The notes beneath the pieces are model-generated. The model did not search any database, was not told the DNA's origin, and saw only the letters and a program-made list of their open reading frames with translations. Of a stretch of 64,000 nucleotides of DNA, positions 22,730-34,985 are shown piece by piece. Source of the DNA: Pogonophryne albipinna (taxonomy: Eukaryota > Chordata > Actinopteri > Perciformes > Artedidraconidae); assembly GCA_028583405.1 (NCBI GenBank), contig CM053256.1, positions 27,328,713 through 27,392,712 on the forward strand, in the 5' to 3' direction. Position 1 is the stretch's first letter; each line of letters begins with the position of its first letter. The position numbers and the translations under genes were made by a program.

Positions 22730-22836
22730 TTTTCAGATAGAAAAAGTGAATAATGCAGAGCCCAGTCTTTTGGACAAGCTTCCTACAAATTACCTGGAGT
22801 CCAGAGTCAGAGAGAATGAACAGAACCCCCCCCCCC

Positions 22837-22918
<82 letters not shown>

Positions 22919-23063
22919 GGGGGGGGGGGAGTGTGTGGGAGAGAAACTCCCTCTGGAGGGAACACAAGGATTTTATCCTTTGCAGACCATTTACATGCAC
23001 ACAAACCTATATAACACACTACAGGAAAGGGAAAACACAAAAAAGCCTTTAGGGTCTCTTTAA
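22730..23063 (+). mobile_element. TTAA-type MITE copy
   Basis: Shares GAGAGAAACTCCCTCTGGAG, ACCATTTACATGCACA and CACTACAGGAAAGGGAAAAC with the MITE at 54270-54717. It ends CTCTTTAA at 23063, so the target TTAA is kept on the right. A (CA)n tract (22839-22916) has grown inside it, bordered by C and G homopolymers. The left end is not clear. Confidence 0.5.
22839..22916. repeat. (CA)n microsatellite
   Basis: About 39 uninterrupted CA units, with a C run just before and a G run (22919-22929) just after. Confidence 0.98.
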
Positions 23064-23801
23064 GGCTTCAGCAGATTAAGCAAAGGTTTGTGAATAAAGT
23101 AATACAAACCAACTTAACTACAAAGCACACCACAGTTTAACTTAATTATTGTTAATATTCAGCGTTATAGTTTGTACTTCATAGTGTATTTTGAATGTTT
23201 TGTATATTCAGGTAAATTACCTAACAGAAGTGCTGCTAGAGCTACCATGTGCAGGATGGGGCAGCAGGGAGGGAGATGTATGCGAGAGGCTCAGCATGAA
23301 TAATGGCTCGCACAACCCTTCAAACATGTGGCAAGACACACTCATACACACACTTTCGCAGTCACTCTTGCATAAACAGAATTGAACTTGAGTACCACCA
23401 TGTTATTCAGTTTGTCATGCACGCATGTATGCACACACACACACTCTCTCTCACACACACACACACACAGACACACACACAGTGCTGTACTGGATATACA
23501 AATAGTTGTTTGGGGTGTGTGGCAGATCAGCTGCAGTTTTCAGGGAGGTGAGTTATTAAGATGTATGTGACGCTGGATGCACCATGGGAGAAGGTCTTCA
23601 CCATGGAGTTCACTTCAAAATGTGAATAAATAGGATGGATTTGTGCCTTGAGGGAAAAGCTGGTAGCAGCCTGCTGGAAGCACATTAAGAGCGTGTTGAG
23701 GAGCCGTCTGACAAAAACAAATGGCCCCTGTATGCAGTCGCGTTTTTATATGTACAAAAGTGGTGGGGCACAACAAACTTAGATGTCTATATAAGCTTCT
23801 G
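23064..23801. other. No gene; short CA-rich tract
   Basis: A mixed CA/CT tract lies near 23431-23482. Nothing else is recognised. Confidence 0.5.
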
Positions 23802-24117
23802 CAGTGAGGTTCATGGCTGGTGAGGCACTGACTCTTAATTGACCTAAATCAAAATATAATATTATTTTCAAAAGCTTTTTTTATCTGATGCTTCGATTAA
23901 TTTTAAACAGACAGTTCAACAAAAGGATACCCAAAACATTTAATTTTATCATTTAAATATTGAATTGTTCTCTCTTAGTAAGATCCCATTTTCAATTAAA
24001 TTGCGGTCTTACCTTGACTTGAAGATGAAGTCCATGCTGTCCTTCTGGACAAAAATCTCTATGACTTTTTTGCAAAAGTCCTCCTTATGTTCTTGTAGTT
24101 TCAAAAGTTGAATCATA
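23802..24117 (-). mobile_element. Truncated copy of the 1067-2440 hAT family
   Basis: It begins CAGTGAGGTTCATGGCTGG (the CAGTGACGTGCGGTGAGG end with an internal deletion). It then follows the 1067 element through TTCAAAAGCTTTTTT, CTCTCTTAGTAAGATCCCAT and the splice-donor region CTTACCTTGACTTGAAGATG. It stops within the exon near 24117. A large internal segment is deleted. Confidence 0.75.
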
Positions 24118-24228
24118 AATCTAATCGATAGATTAGATTTATGTCTTATGTCTTATGCCTCTTGTCTTAATTATTAAAATGTCTTGTCTTACCCCGGGTG
24201 ATACTTCACTTCACTAAATATGCTGGGA

Positions 24229-25460
24229 ACATTCTGGGAACCAAAATAAAAGCTTCTGCTGAAAACGTTTTAAGAACAGTAGGGCATAATGTTCTAACAA
24301 TGTTAGCAAAAACATTTTAAGAATGTTTTTAGAGAACGTTATCCTACCTTTCAGAAGAACATTCTGGAAACCAAAATAAAACCTCCCGCTGAAAACGTTT
24401 TAATTATAGTAGGGCATAATGTTCTAACAATGTTATCAAAAACATTTGAAGAAGGTTATCACCAAACATTTTAAGAATGTTTTTAGAGAACGTTATCCTA
24501 CCTTTCAGAAGTACATTCTAGGAACCAAAATAAAACTTCTCGATGAAACCATTCCTAGAACAATGAATGGTAACATTCTCAGAATGTTTTTAGAACCAAC
24601 AATGTCTAGCTGGGAACTCAGACATGCCTACGCAAACGTGCAATATCATGAATTACGTGCTTGTTTTTTTCTAAAAACGAAAATGTGGTGACATCAGATT
24701 TCTTGTAAACATCCTTTTCAAACAAATGCAGCAAGTTTGTTTTTTAAAGCGCACTACAAATAAATCTGACGTTGACCATGACCCTGTTAATATTTCGCAT
24801 CACAGGAACATTTTATAAAAAAATAATAACCTCTTGAAAACATTATCCAAATGGTGCTTTCAAAATGTTCTTCTTTGGTTATGATGTAACATTGAGGGAC
24901 CGTTTTATAAAGAACATGTGTTACGCCAACAACGTCCAAAACACATCCTTAGAATGTTGGAGGCAAAACGTTCTACCTTTGTTAACATATCACATTAAAG
25001 GAACATTTTATAAAACACTTTCTGTCATCTCAGGCCTCATAACATCCTGAAAACATTTTCAGAATGTTGCTTGGAGAATGTTCTTTATTTGTTATCATGT
25101 AAAATTGAGGGAACGCTTTATAAAGAACATCTTTAATGTGTTACCCAACAACGTCCAAAACACATCCTTAGAATATTGCAGGCAAAACGTTCCACCTTTG
25201 TTAACATATCACATTGAAGGAACATTTTATAAAACACTTTCTGTCATCTCAGGCCTCAATAACATCCTCAAAACATCCTCTGAATGTTGCAGTTAAAACG
25301 TTATGTCTTAGTTAACCTTAAACCTTATAGGAACATTATTTGAAAAAAATAAACATCCTAAAAAGGTTCTTTGAATATCAGATTAAAACGTTTCTTTAAA
25401 ACCTTATTAGAACCAATAGGTAACATTAGCCAAAGTTGTGAGAACGTTCCCCGCTAGCTG
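24229..25460. repeat. Degenerate tandem array rich in AACGTT/GAACATT
   Basis: Repeated modules contain AACATTCTGGGAACCAAAAT, GCATAATGTTCTAACAATGT, TTTTTAGAGAACGTTATCCT and AACATATCACATT. A unit of about 125 bp repeats near 24229 and 24355. A unit of about 213 bp repeats at about 24866 and 25078. The array ends AACGTTCCCCGCTAGCTGGG. This is a diverged satellite-like repeat, and the similar short frames in each unit reflect the duplication only. Confidence 0.8.
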
Positions 25461-28341
25461 GGAAAGCAGCTTACTACTCTTCATTAATAGATGAGAATAA
25501 GAATAATGCAAGATTTCTTTTCAGCACTGTAGCCAGGCTGACAGAGAGCCATAGCTCGATTGAGCCTTATATTCCCATAGCACTCAGTAGCAATGATTTT
25601 ATGTGCTTTTTTAATGATAAAATTGTTACTCTTAGAAACAAAATCAATGACCTCTTGCCTTTGACCAGTATAGTGTTATCAACAGCTCCCGGAAACGTAA
25701 GTTCTAATATTACACTAGATAGTAAACTAGAATGCTTTTCAGCCATAAACCTTGAACAATTAAATTCAATGATTCTCTCTTCTAAACCAGTCAACGTGTA
25801 TCTTAGACCCAATTCCAACTAAGCTGTTGAAGGAAGTTTTTCCATTAATTAGCACTTCTTTATTAAATATTATGAATATGTCTTTATTATCAGGCCATGT
25901 TCCACAATCATTTAAAGTTGCAGTAATAAAACCTCTTCTTAAAAAGCACAACCTCGATCCAGAGGTTTTAGCCAATTATAGACCTATTTCTAATCTTCCA
26001 TTCCTCTCAAAAATTCTTGAGAAAGCAGTCGCAAAACAGTTGTGTGATTACTTAAAAAACAATGATTTATTTGAAGATTTTCAGTCTGGCTTTAGAACAC
26101 ATCATAGCACAGAGACAGCTCTGGTTAAAGTCACAAATGACATTCTAATAGCCTCAGACAAGGGACTTGTCTCTATTCTTGTTTTGCTCGATCTCAGTGC
26201 TGCATTTGATACTATCGATCATGATATCTTATTGCAAAGACTAGAGCACTTAGTTGGCATACAGGGAACTGCTTTAGGCTGGTTTAGGTCCTATCTATCT
26301 GAACGCTCTCAGTTTGTACGTGTCAACGATGAATCTTCCATGCAAACCAAAGTTAGCCATGGAGTGCCACAGGACTCAGTGCTCGGACCTATTTTGTTCA
26401 CATTATATATGCTTCCGTTTGGCAATATTATAAGGAATCATTCTGTACATTGTCATTGTTATGCGGATGATACTCAACTATATTTATCAATCAAGCCTGA
26501 TGAAATTAATCATCTAAATAAAATTCAAGACTGCCTCAAGGACTTAAAAACGTGGATGACCTTAAACTTTTTGATGTTAAACACGACCAAAACTGAAGTT
26601 ATTGTACTTGGCCCGAAGAATCTACGAAACAAACTATCTAAAGATATACTAACTATGGATGGCATTAATTTGGCCTCCAGTGAGACTGTAAGGAATCTTG
26701 GTGTTATATTTGATCAGGATTTATCCCTTAACGCCCACATAAAATCAATCTCAAGGACCACCTACTTCCATCTACGTAACATTGCAAAAATCAGGCATAT
26801 CTTGCCTCAAAACGATGCAGAGAAACTAGTCCATGCATTTGTTACTTCAAGGCTGGATTATTGTAACTCTTTATTATCAGGGTGTACCAAGAAGTCAGTT
26901 AAGTCGCTTCAGATGATTCAAAATGCTGCAGCTCGTGTACTAACCAGAGTTAGGAAAAGGGACCACATTACTCCTGTTCTGGATCCCTGTCCTGTTCTTA
27001 CACTGGCTCCCTATAGAACACAGGATAGAATTTAAAATTCTTCTTCTCGCCTACAAAGCCCTTAATGGGCAGGCGCCATCTTACCTTAAAGAACTCATTA
27101 TACCCTACTGTCCTACTAGGGCATTGCGTTCCAAGAATGCACGGTTGTTGGTTGTTCCTAGAGTCTCTAAAATTACAATGGGAACCAGAGCCTTTTCTTA
27201 TCAAGCTCCACATTTGTGGAATCAGCTTCCAGTTTGTGTTCGGGCGGCAGACACCATATCCGTTTTTAAGAGTACGCTTAAGACCTTCCTTTTTGATAAA
27301 GCTTATAGTGATAAAATAAAAATAATTTAATAAGAGTGCATTGACCTAGATACGTTGTGCCTCTTCACCTATACATTTTAGTTCTTACTCTTTCACTTAA
27401 ATCCTAAAAACTTAGATCTTATATTTAAAACTTTATCCAAAACCTTTTTCCCTCTCTGACCTCTTGAGGTTCTATTAGAGGGTAACAGGTTGCAGAGAAG
27501 GCCTAGCCCGGCCTGGAAGTGTGGAACGTAGCCACAGACCCACTCCTTACCTCTAACCAATTCAGGTTCCAGTGGGGACCTTTCTCCCTGCGTGTGCCTC
27601 TCCACCTCTGTTTCCTACTTCTTACATGCTACCCTTTTCCCTCAACCTATCCTAAGGGAGTGCATGTATGTAGACACGTTAGTTTAGCTGCTATAGGCTT
27701 GGACTGTTGGGGGGGGCACCTTACTCCGTCTTTCTGGCTGTTTGTACCTGTGTACTCTCATGTTCCGATTAACCCAGCTTCCCCAAAATCTCTTTTTTGT
27801 GTCCATATATACGCCGGGATCCTGAGTCGAGGCTAATCCTGTTGCTGTGGTCGTGTGTCCTGGATCCTCTATCCTGAGTACTAGATCTGAGTCCTGGACT
27901 TCGAGTCGTGGCTGAACCAGTCTCTGCGGTCCTGCCTGACTCTCACCATACTACTTCCCTGATGGCTCCCACAAGATTGTTGACATCCTCGTGGATTCAT
28001 CTTCTTATTATAGACACATGCATTTCCAAACATTTGGTCTACCTATGTTGTAAATGTATTATCTTTTCGATTTACATACGGCATCTATTGTACGTCTGTC
28101 CGTCCTGGGAGAGGGATCCCTCCTCTGTTGCTCTCCCTGAGGTTTCTCCCATTTTTCCCTTTAAACTGTGGGTTTTCTTCGGAAGTTTTTCCTTGTACGA
28201 TGTGAGGGTCAAAGGACAGAGGGTGTCGTATTGTCATTCTGATATTTTGTACACACTGTGAAGACCACTGAGACAAATATAACATTTGTGATATTGGGCT
28301 ATATAAATAAACATTGATTGATTGATTGATTGATACTGTTG
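25461..28341 (+). mobile_element. 5'-truncated L2-like LINE
   Basis: Starts abruptly upstream of the reverse transcriptase domain and ends with GATATTGGGCTATATAAATA followed by an (ATTG)n tail (28313-28335). This is the classic 3' end of L2-clade LINEs in fish. The coding part is broken by frameshifts. The long 3' UTR (27331-28312) has TCCTGGGAGAGGGATCCCTC and GGTTTCTCCCATTTTTCCC, also characteristic of this LINE group. Confidence 0.9.
25498..27330 (+). pseudogene. L2-like reverse transcriptase, frameshifted
   Basis: Three frame segments follow one another: about 25498-25795 (end of the linker before RT), about 25797-26985 (RT core) and about 26986-27330 (C-terminal tail). At least two frameshifts separate them. 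The core shows NYRPISNLPFLSKILEKAV, FQSGFRTHHSTETAL, LLDLSAAFDTIDH, then GVPQDSVLGP (canonical GVPQGS with Gly replaced by Asp) and an intact YADDTQLYLS. The tail has LVVPRVSKITMGTRAFSYQA and LWNQLPVCVR. The endonuclease is missing. The copy is non-functional. Confidence 0.9.
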
Positions 28342-29579
28342 CCAAGTGCTAGCTATTTGTGGTAAATGTTGGTCTGGACGTGCTCCGTATAAAAAGTTTT
28401 CTGAGATAAAACAATATTGAAATTCAATTAAATGTAAGGGATGAAGCCGACTGCTTATGGTGATCCCTTGACTTCTCTATAGCGCCATCAGAAGGTTGAT
28501 ATTTGTGGTTTTTACTGATTTGTCTCAACAACTATAGAATACACCAGCTTACATTTTTATACAGATATTAATGGTTTCCTCAAACTGAGAGAGCTGAATC
28601 TACTTTACTTGTAGTGCAACCAATTAGTTTTGTTTCAATTTGTGAAGAGTCTCAACAAATATTGGATATATTTAAAAATGTTCTCATGCATGTAATAATA
28701 ATAAAACATGCTGAACTTTAAAGATGTTTTTCCCTTTTTTTCCCCTATTATACAGCAGAGCCTTGCAGCAGACAGCTGCGGGTCAGGTTTCAAATTCGAT
28801 CTCTAAAATACTTAGCTGACTCATTCGAGAATATCATAAATGCATAAATTCAGCAGGTTAGAGGCCTGCTTTCAACTGCATTAAACATTGAAGCCTGCAG
28901 GTTTAAAGCAATGTTTCGATGATCAGTTGAAGACGGCCAGCATAGCAAAAAAGTCATTTCATTTAAAGATATTATTAAATATATATATATTTTTAACAAT
29001 TGCAACAATTCCCAGCATTTCATGGGGACTAATGGCAATTTAAGTTGTAAATAAGATACACATATTCATCATTACAGAGTCAACTATTACGATTATGAGT
29101 ATAAAACATTGTCATTAGAACAACACGGAAATAAACAAAATGTCTAACCCAACAAAAATAATTAGGTCTGTTTGTGTCTAATATAACCAATAGTTCCAGA
29201 CCATATTGGCTTTGGCATTTGTTTGTTCAGTATAAAATCTGTTTTCCTCATAGAGCTGATTTTCCTTGCAGTTTGGGTTACTTTGTCTTTGCCCGTGGTA
29301 ATGTCATCCACAGAATATTCACTTGGGACAGGGTTTATGTTGCAACAATATCAGGGATGACAAGTCAAACATGAGAAATTCACATAAATAAAGCTCAAAC
29401 TGATGCATTATATTTTACAAGTCGTGCCCTTAAGTGTGGTCTCAGGGACATGTGTGTGTTGCTGTGTATGTGTGTGTGTTAGTGCGTGTGGTGAAAAGGA
29501 ACATGTGAATCATTCTCTCACTGCTCTCTGAAGCTCTCTTGCGGCATAATCAGAGTTCAGGGAACACCACTGATGCATA

Positions 29580-29628
<49 letters not shown>

Positions 29629-29985
29629 CATGCGTGCGTGCGTGCGTGCATGCGTGCGTGCGTGCAGGTAAGGTAAATTATGCACATGGCAGGCTGCTTT
29701 TAACATCATGTGTGGCACGAAACAACATTACAGAATATAAAGCAGGTAGCCTCAAATTCATTTCACCTCTGGTCTTGTGCATATAAACTTTTCAGTTAAT
29801 TCAAAAGAAAGACATGACAATTGTATTATTGTATTATATTAAGTGGGAATCTAAATCTCTGTTTATGGCCTCTATAGATTGTAATGTCCATGTATGACCC
29901 TATCTTCCTGGTGGCAGCACAAGCACAAGCAGCATTTAGAGCGTTTAGTAATTTCCACCCTTAAATTGGCTATGTCTGTTTGTGT
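28342..29985. other. No gene recognised
   Basis: AT-rich unassigned sequence except for the (GT)n/(GCGT)n tract at 29581-29665. No exon is supported. Confidence 0.5.
29581..29665. repeat. (GT)n then (GCGT)n microsatellite
   Basis: About 22 GT units (29581-29624) followed by GCGT/GCAT units to 29665. Confidence 0.97.
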
Positions 29986-31064
29986 GTCTGGTTTTTCATA
30001 CCACTGCTACTCTGACGACGCCCAATTAATTCTGTCCTATCCCCGCTCAGAGACCCAGCTCGTCACACGCATCTCTGCTTGTCTAGCTGACATCTCTCAG
30101 TGGATGTCTGCTCATCACCTCAAGCTCAACCTTGACAAGACTGAACTGCTTTTCCTTCCGGGAAAAGATTGTCCCACTCTTGACCTGACAATCAACATCG
30201 GCACCTCTGTTGTTTCCCCGACTCAGACTGCAAGGAATCTGGGTGTGATCCTAGATAACAACCTGTCCTTCACTGCAAACATCGCTGCTACAACCCGCTG
30301 CTGCAGATACACGCTTTACAACATCAGGAGGATACGTCCCCAGCTGACCCAGAAAGCCACGCAGGTTCTGGTCCAGGCTCTCGTCACCTCACGCCTAGAC
30401 TACTGCAACTCCCTCCTGGCTGGTCTACCTGCATGTGCCATCCGACCTCTGCAGCTCATCCAGAATGCAGCGGCTCGTCTGGTCTTCAACCTTCCTAAAT
30501 TCTCCCACACCACGCCGCTCCTCCACTCCCTCCACTGGCTTCCAGTAACTGCTAGAATCCACTTCAAGACAATGGTACTTGCGTACCATGCTGCGAATGG
30601 ATCTGGCCCTTCCTACATCCAGGACATGGTTAAACCGTACACCCCAGCAAGTGCACTCCGCTCTGCATCAACCAAACGACTCGCTGCACCCTCGCTGCCA
30701 AGGGGACCCAAGTTCCCATCAGCAAAAACACGTGGGTTTGCTATCCTGGCTCCAAAATGGTGGAATGAGCTCCCCATTAACATCAGGACAGCAGATAGCT
30801 TACACACCTTCCGGCGCAGACTGAAAACTCATCTCTTTCGACTCCACTTCGAGCAATAGAACTATTAACAAAGCACTTATATACTAATAAAGGACTGGCT
30901 TACCTAAAGCCAGTTGAGTAGCACTTGAAATGTTTTTGCTCTATGAAACCTGATGTACTTATATGATTCTGTTTTCTTCAAGTTTGTATTTTGTTGGTCG
31001 AACGCACTTATTGTAAGACGCTTTGGATAAAAGCGTCAGCTAAATGCAATGTAATGTAATGTGT
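29986..31064 (+). mobile_element. 5'-truncated L2-like LINE
   Basis: Begins just before RT motif C and extends to the 3' end ACGCTTTGGATAAAAGCGTC then a (ATGTA)n tail (about 31047-31061). This is the common 3' terminus of a fish L2-like LINE. A matching tail remnant lies at 993-1016. Confidence 0.88.
29990..30859 (+). pseudogene. LINE reverse transcriptase C-terminal part
   Basis: The frame reads in at HCYSDDAQLIL (YADD motif with Ser) and continues intact for about 290 codons. Visible are LKLNLDKTELLFLPG, ARNLGVILDNNLSF, SRLDYCNSLLAGLP, LQLIQNAAARLVF, LHWLPVTARIHFK and KWWNELPINIRTADSLHTF, ending at a stop at 30857-30859. These are the standard C-terminal blocks of L2-clade proteins. The endonuclease and RT motifs before C are missing, so the copy is dead. 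An upstream ATG at 29894 lies outside the LINE homology. Confidence 0.88.
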
Positions 31065-31239
31065 GGTACTTTGTCCATTTTGTGGTATTTTAGGGTGCAG
31101 TTTGCTCAGGTGGGACTCATCTCGAAGTGTATACAAGCGGTGGGAGGTATCCCGATAAAGTGGTTCAAAGTAGGTTATTGGTTTGTTGAGTTTAGACATC
31201 TCAGAATGTCTGTTTCTGCTAATCATTTTGTCCACAAGA

Positions 31240-32885
31240 GCAATAGAATAGAATAGAATATAATTCCTTTATTGTCATCGCACCAGGTACAACGAAATTT
31301 AAAAAGGCAATCCTCGCAGTGCATTTCCACATAAAACGAATAAATATATATCTATATAAACATATACACACATAAACATATGCTCACACATCCATACCAA
31401 CATGCATACATGCCCGCACATTATTTAAATACAGTTTACAATATAAAAAACACAGGGATGATATTTTGCATCTCTGATGTTGATCAGTTAATAAGTTAAT
31501 ACAACTATTAAAAAGTAGTGCAGTTGCAAGTTGCAACTGTTCAGTTCAGCGTTTGACGGTGTTCAGTTCACGTATGGCTCTGGGGTAGAAACTGTTTTTC
31601 AGTCGGTTTGTCCTTGATTTAATTGACCTGTAGCATCTACCGGAGGGCAGAAGAGCAAACAGGAAGTGTCCAGGGTGTGAAGAGTCTGCAATTATTTTGC
31701 CTGCTCTGTTGAGGCAACGTTGGCTGAAGAGTTCCTCCAGAGAAGGCAGTGAGCAGCCGATGACCTTCTGGGCTGTGTTGATGACCCTCTGAAGGGCTTT
31801 CCTGTCCTTTTCTGAGCAGCTGGCACACCACGTGGTTAGGCAATATGCCAGCACACTCTCTATGGAGCAGCGGTAGAAAGACACCAGAAGCTTCTCCTCC
31901 AGGTTGTTTTTCCTGAGGATCCTCAGGAGGTGGAGTCGCTGCTGGGCCTTTTTCACAGATGTTGTGGTGTTGATAGACCAGGATAGATCTTCAGCAATGT
32001 GTGTGCCGAGCAACCTGAAGGCGGGAACCCTTTCCACACAGTTGCCGTTGATGTACAGTGGATCTGGTGTTGTGCTGTTTTTCCTGTAGTCTATAATGAA
32101 TTCTTTTGTTTTTATGAAGTTCAGAACAAGGTTATTATCTGAACACCACACTGCCAGTCTCTGGATTTCATCCCTGTAGGCTGACTCATCTCCTCTTGTG
32201 ATCAGTCCAACCACGGTTGTGTCGTCCGCGAACTTGACGATGGTGTTGGTGGGGTGAGTGGGGGCACAGTCATAGGTGTACAGGGAGTAGAGCATGGGGC
32301 TCAGCACACAGCCTTGTGGTGAACCGGTGCTGAGTGTGAGGGTGGAGGAGAGGTGAGGGCCTATTCTCACTGTCTGGGGGCGGTTAGTTAGGAAGTCCTT
32401 AATCCATTGGCAGATGTTTGTGGAAAATCCTAGGTCAGATAGCTTGGAAACCAATCTTCCCGGGATGACTGTATTAAAGGCAGAACTGTAATCAACAAAG
32501 AGCATCCTCACATAGCTCCCCTGGTGTTCAAGGTGGGACAGTGCACTGTGAAGAACAGTGGCGATGGCATCCTCTGTAGACCTATTTGCTCTATACGCAA
32601 ACTGATTTGGGTCGAAGGTGGGTGGGAGAATGGTTTTGATATGCTGCAGGACCAGCCTCTCGAAACACTTCATGATGAGCGGTGTGAATGCTACCGGACG
32701 GTAGTCGTTGAGGCTGGAGATTATGTTTTTTTTCGGCAGAGGGATGATTGTGGCAGATTTCAGGCACGAAGGGATGATGGATTTGGAGAGTGACAGGTTG
32801 AAGATCTTTGTGAAGACCTGAGTAAGTTGGTCTGCACACTCCTTCAACACCCTTCCCGTCACACCAATACAAATACCAGGAGCAT
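31240..32885 (-). mobile_element. 5'-truncated LINE, L2/Rex1-like, minus strand
   Basis: The minus-strand reading ends in GATGACAATAAAGGAATTA and an (ATTCT)n tail (31241-31262 on the + strand). The 5' end is truncated near 32885, just before the RT domain. Only the RT and C-terminal domain are present, in one uninterrupted frame. Confidence 0.88.
31546..32862 (-). CDS. LINE reverse transcriptase frame, open but 5' truncated
   Basis: 438 open codons that start at a GTG inside the domain; no native start is present. Motifs in order: [48 protein letters not shown] (motif A), [18 protein letters not shown] (motif B), then [11 protein letters not shown] (motif C, both Asp kept), [13 protein letters not shown] and the C-terminal [14 protein letters not shown] and [10 protein letters not shown]. 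The frame has no stop or frameshift, so the copy is fairly young. With no endonuclease or promoter it should not be mobile. It is a closer relative of the 20572-21705 copy than of the L2-like copy at 25461. Confidence 0.88.
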   Translation of the reverse strand: MTGRVLKECADQLTQVFTKIFNLSLSKSIIPSCLKSATIIPLPKKNIISSLNDYRPVAFTPLIMKCFERLVLQHIKTILPPTFDPNQFAYRANRSTEDAIATVLHSALSHLEHQGSYVRMLFVDYSSAFNTVIPGRLVSKLSDLGFSTNICQWIKDFLTNRPQTVRIGPHLSSTLTLSTGSPQGCVLSPMLYSLYTYDCAPTHPTNTIVKFADDTTVVGLITRGDESAYRDEIQRLAVWCSDNNLVLNFIKTKEFIIDYRKNSTTPDPLYINGNCVERVPAFRLLGTHIAEDLSWSINTTTSVKKAQQRLHLLRILRKNNLEEKLLVSFYRCSIESVLAYCLTTWCASCSEKDRKALQRVINTAQKVIGCSLPSLEELFSQRCLNRAGKIIADSSHPGHFLFALLPSGRCYRSIKSRTNRLKNSFYPRAIRELNTVKR

Positions 32886-33031
32886 ATGCTAAACAAAAAC
32901 AAAAAAATGTGTTGTAATTTTATTAATTTCATTTGTATAAAGAACAAACATTTTATGTTGCAGGAAAACAAGATAAAATAGGTTTCAGACTAAGCTTGAA
33001 ATATTTGAGATTGTTGTGCCAACATCTCTAA

Positions 33032-33797
33032 TGGCGCGTTTCCACTGCAGGCCTCGCTCGGCCTCGCTCGGTTTGGTTAGGCCTTATTAGGCCCGGCTCA
33101 CTTTAATGCTGCGCTTCCATTACAGTTTAGGAACTGGGGTAGTTACTATAGTAACGCAGTGTAGGCGGAGCCATGACGTCATCTTCAATGAGCGCCCCAA
33201 ACAACAACACAGCCGTTAGCTCTTAGCACTCAGAGCTCACAGCTCTTCATATCTGTTCAGAAACTAGACAAAAGTTAAACAAGTACAAACCACATACTGT
33301 CTGTGTCATGGCGAATACAGTCGCTGGTTTATTTATGTCTGTATAGGCCGTTGTTGTGAGTGTGGACGGTCGGAGCATATATAACGTTAGCTTAGCCAAG
33401 CTCCATTTAGAAAACACGCATTTTAAAAGGGTTTTTCGCCTGCGGTCTGTCTGCAGACTTGTCAAAGCATTAATTCATGGTTTTTACTAACCGGTATCAG
33501 TATGTTGTTACTTCGGCATCATTTTTGAAACGTGTATTACAATTAAATCATGGTCAAATATGTTCATCTTGTTGTAGTTGTAGCCCCCTTGCTAGCGATT
33601 CTCTCTCTAGTTTTGCATACTCAGCCCGACTCAGCCTGGTTGTTCCTGGCCCTAGAACCACGATTTAGTCGGGCCAGAAAAAAGGTGAAAAAGTAGCCCC
33701 GGGCCAAAACTAGGCCAAGTGGAAATGCAACCAAAAACGGGCCCCGCACGGCTCGGCATGCTTATAGCGAGCTACCCGCTGCAGTGGAAACGCGCCA
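33032..33797. mobile_element. PIF/Harbinger-like MITE with TAA TSD
   Basis: Perfect inverted ends TGGCGCGTTTCCACTGCAG and CTGCAGTGGAAACGCGCCA are flanked by TAA on both sides (33029-33031 and 33798-33800). A 3-bp TWA duplication is typical of PIF/Harbinger. The 766-bp body has no transposase. Its centre (about 33240-33680) is nearly identical to segments inside two other elements, at about 39610-39960 and 45400-45836. Confidence 0.8.
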
Positions 33798-33838
33798 TAA
33801 AAGACCTTGCTCTATTGAGGCTTCCACAATGATGATCC

Positions 33839-33982
33839 TTAAAGGTCTCCTATCATGCAAAATGCACTCTTTGATGTGTTTTATACATAAATATGTGTCC
33901 CCGGTGTGTCAGGGAACTCACAAAGTGTCAGAAAGGACCCTCTCTCTTTTCCTCCGTACCCAAATCCCCAAAAATGGGGGTA
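33839..33982 (+). mobile_element. TTAA-type MITE, left part only
   Basis: Begins TTAAAGGTCTCCTATCATGC, the same terminus style as the TTAA-flanked MITEs in the ASCC3 introns (52547, 54270). It is cut off near 33982, where hAT-family sequence begins. Confidence 0.45.
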
Positions 33983-34985
33983 AAACGAAAATCTCTATTA
34001 CTTTTTTGTAAAAGTCCGCCTTATCGTCTTGTAGTTTCAAAAGTCTAGCTTGTTGTTTGCGTCTACCGTCTCTGCGTAGAATAACAGTAGCAACAAGAAC
34101 CTGTGGGCTCACGTACGCTCCCTTCAGAGTACTGTCTGCCTCACCTTGTGTCTTTTTACTGTGCTTTTATGTCACATCAGCAAGACTAAATATGTCATAC
34201 ATATACACACAGGGGCGGCGTGTACTGTAGGCTAGGGAAGGCTAAGCTTTCCCAAATATTTTTGTCACAGCATCCTGGTAAAATGTAAATATAATGTATA
34301 ATGTTTGTGTCTTTGACATTTGCGCTGCTATGCAGCCACCTGACAGCGTGCAAGCGCCTGCGCAGGCTTGTTTGTTACAAGCGGCTTGTTATCGTGATGT
34401 GATTGGCCACAGGCCACAGAGGGGCTTGGCCAATCACATCACGATCCGACAGCGAAGCCTCGAAAATTGATATATGGATATTTTTCAAGCCAAACATTAA
34501 AACAAACAGTAATCCCGATGCCACGACGGACACCCGCCAAGATAAGGTAACAACTAGTAAGCCGGACAGTGCCGGCCTGGGAGCAAGCCAGGAGCTGAGC
34601 CGGGCAGTGTGGGAGGCAGGCCGGGAGCTTTTTTTTGGTTTAGCATGGTTTTTACACTGGCTGCCTAAGATGACGTACATGACGCTATCGCGTAGAGCTA
34701 CGTTGATGCTTGCGTAATGCGGAAGTAGGCGTGGTTAAATCTAAACTGGGTTGGAAAAACGATGAGGCGGGCAGCGTCAGGTAAAAAAAGTTGTTTAGCC
34801 TTCCCAAACCTGAGCCTCACACGCCGCCTATGGTGACACACATACATTACAGAAAATAGATTTATAGCACAGACCAGTGGAGAAATATTAATATTTATTT
34901 CATTTTATTGTGATTTGTATTTTCACCTGCCCTTCATGTATTTTTTCGTCAAGGGCAGGTGAGGCAGCACGTCCCTGAGATCTAA
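33983..34985 (-). mobile_element. Copy of the 1067-2440 hAT family, with another hAT inside
   Basis: The outer parts (33983-34209 and 34833-34985) follow the 1067-2440 element. The exon region CAAAAGTCTAGCTTGTTGTT, the GCACAGACCAGTGGAGAAAT segment and the terminal GGTGAGGCAGCACGTCCCTG all match. The minus-strand frame 33960-34112 keeps the same peptide (SPQVLVATVILRRDGRR...) as 1653-1873. The element 34210-34832 interrupts it. Confidence 0.7.
34210..34832 (+). mobile_element. hAT-type element nested in another hAT
   Basis: The ends are CAGGGGCGGCGTGTA (left) and CATAGGCGGCGTGTG (right, read inward). Subterminal AGGGAAGGCTAAGC and its complement TTTAGCCTTCCCAAA occur on both sides. Flanking octamers TATACACA and GTGACACA agree at 5 of 8 positions. 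The + strand carries a decayed first exon at about 34457-34546 (FFKPNIKTNSNPDATT, then a GTAACA donor) in which the ATG is out of frame by one base. Confidence 0.7.

Noticed and set aside
24865..25296. Two similar frames (61 and 72 codons) that looked like a conserved small protein
   Set aside because: They lie in the two copies of the 213-bp tandem unit, so similarity follows from the repeat. Frames drift and there is no known domain.
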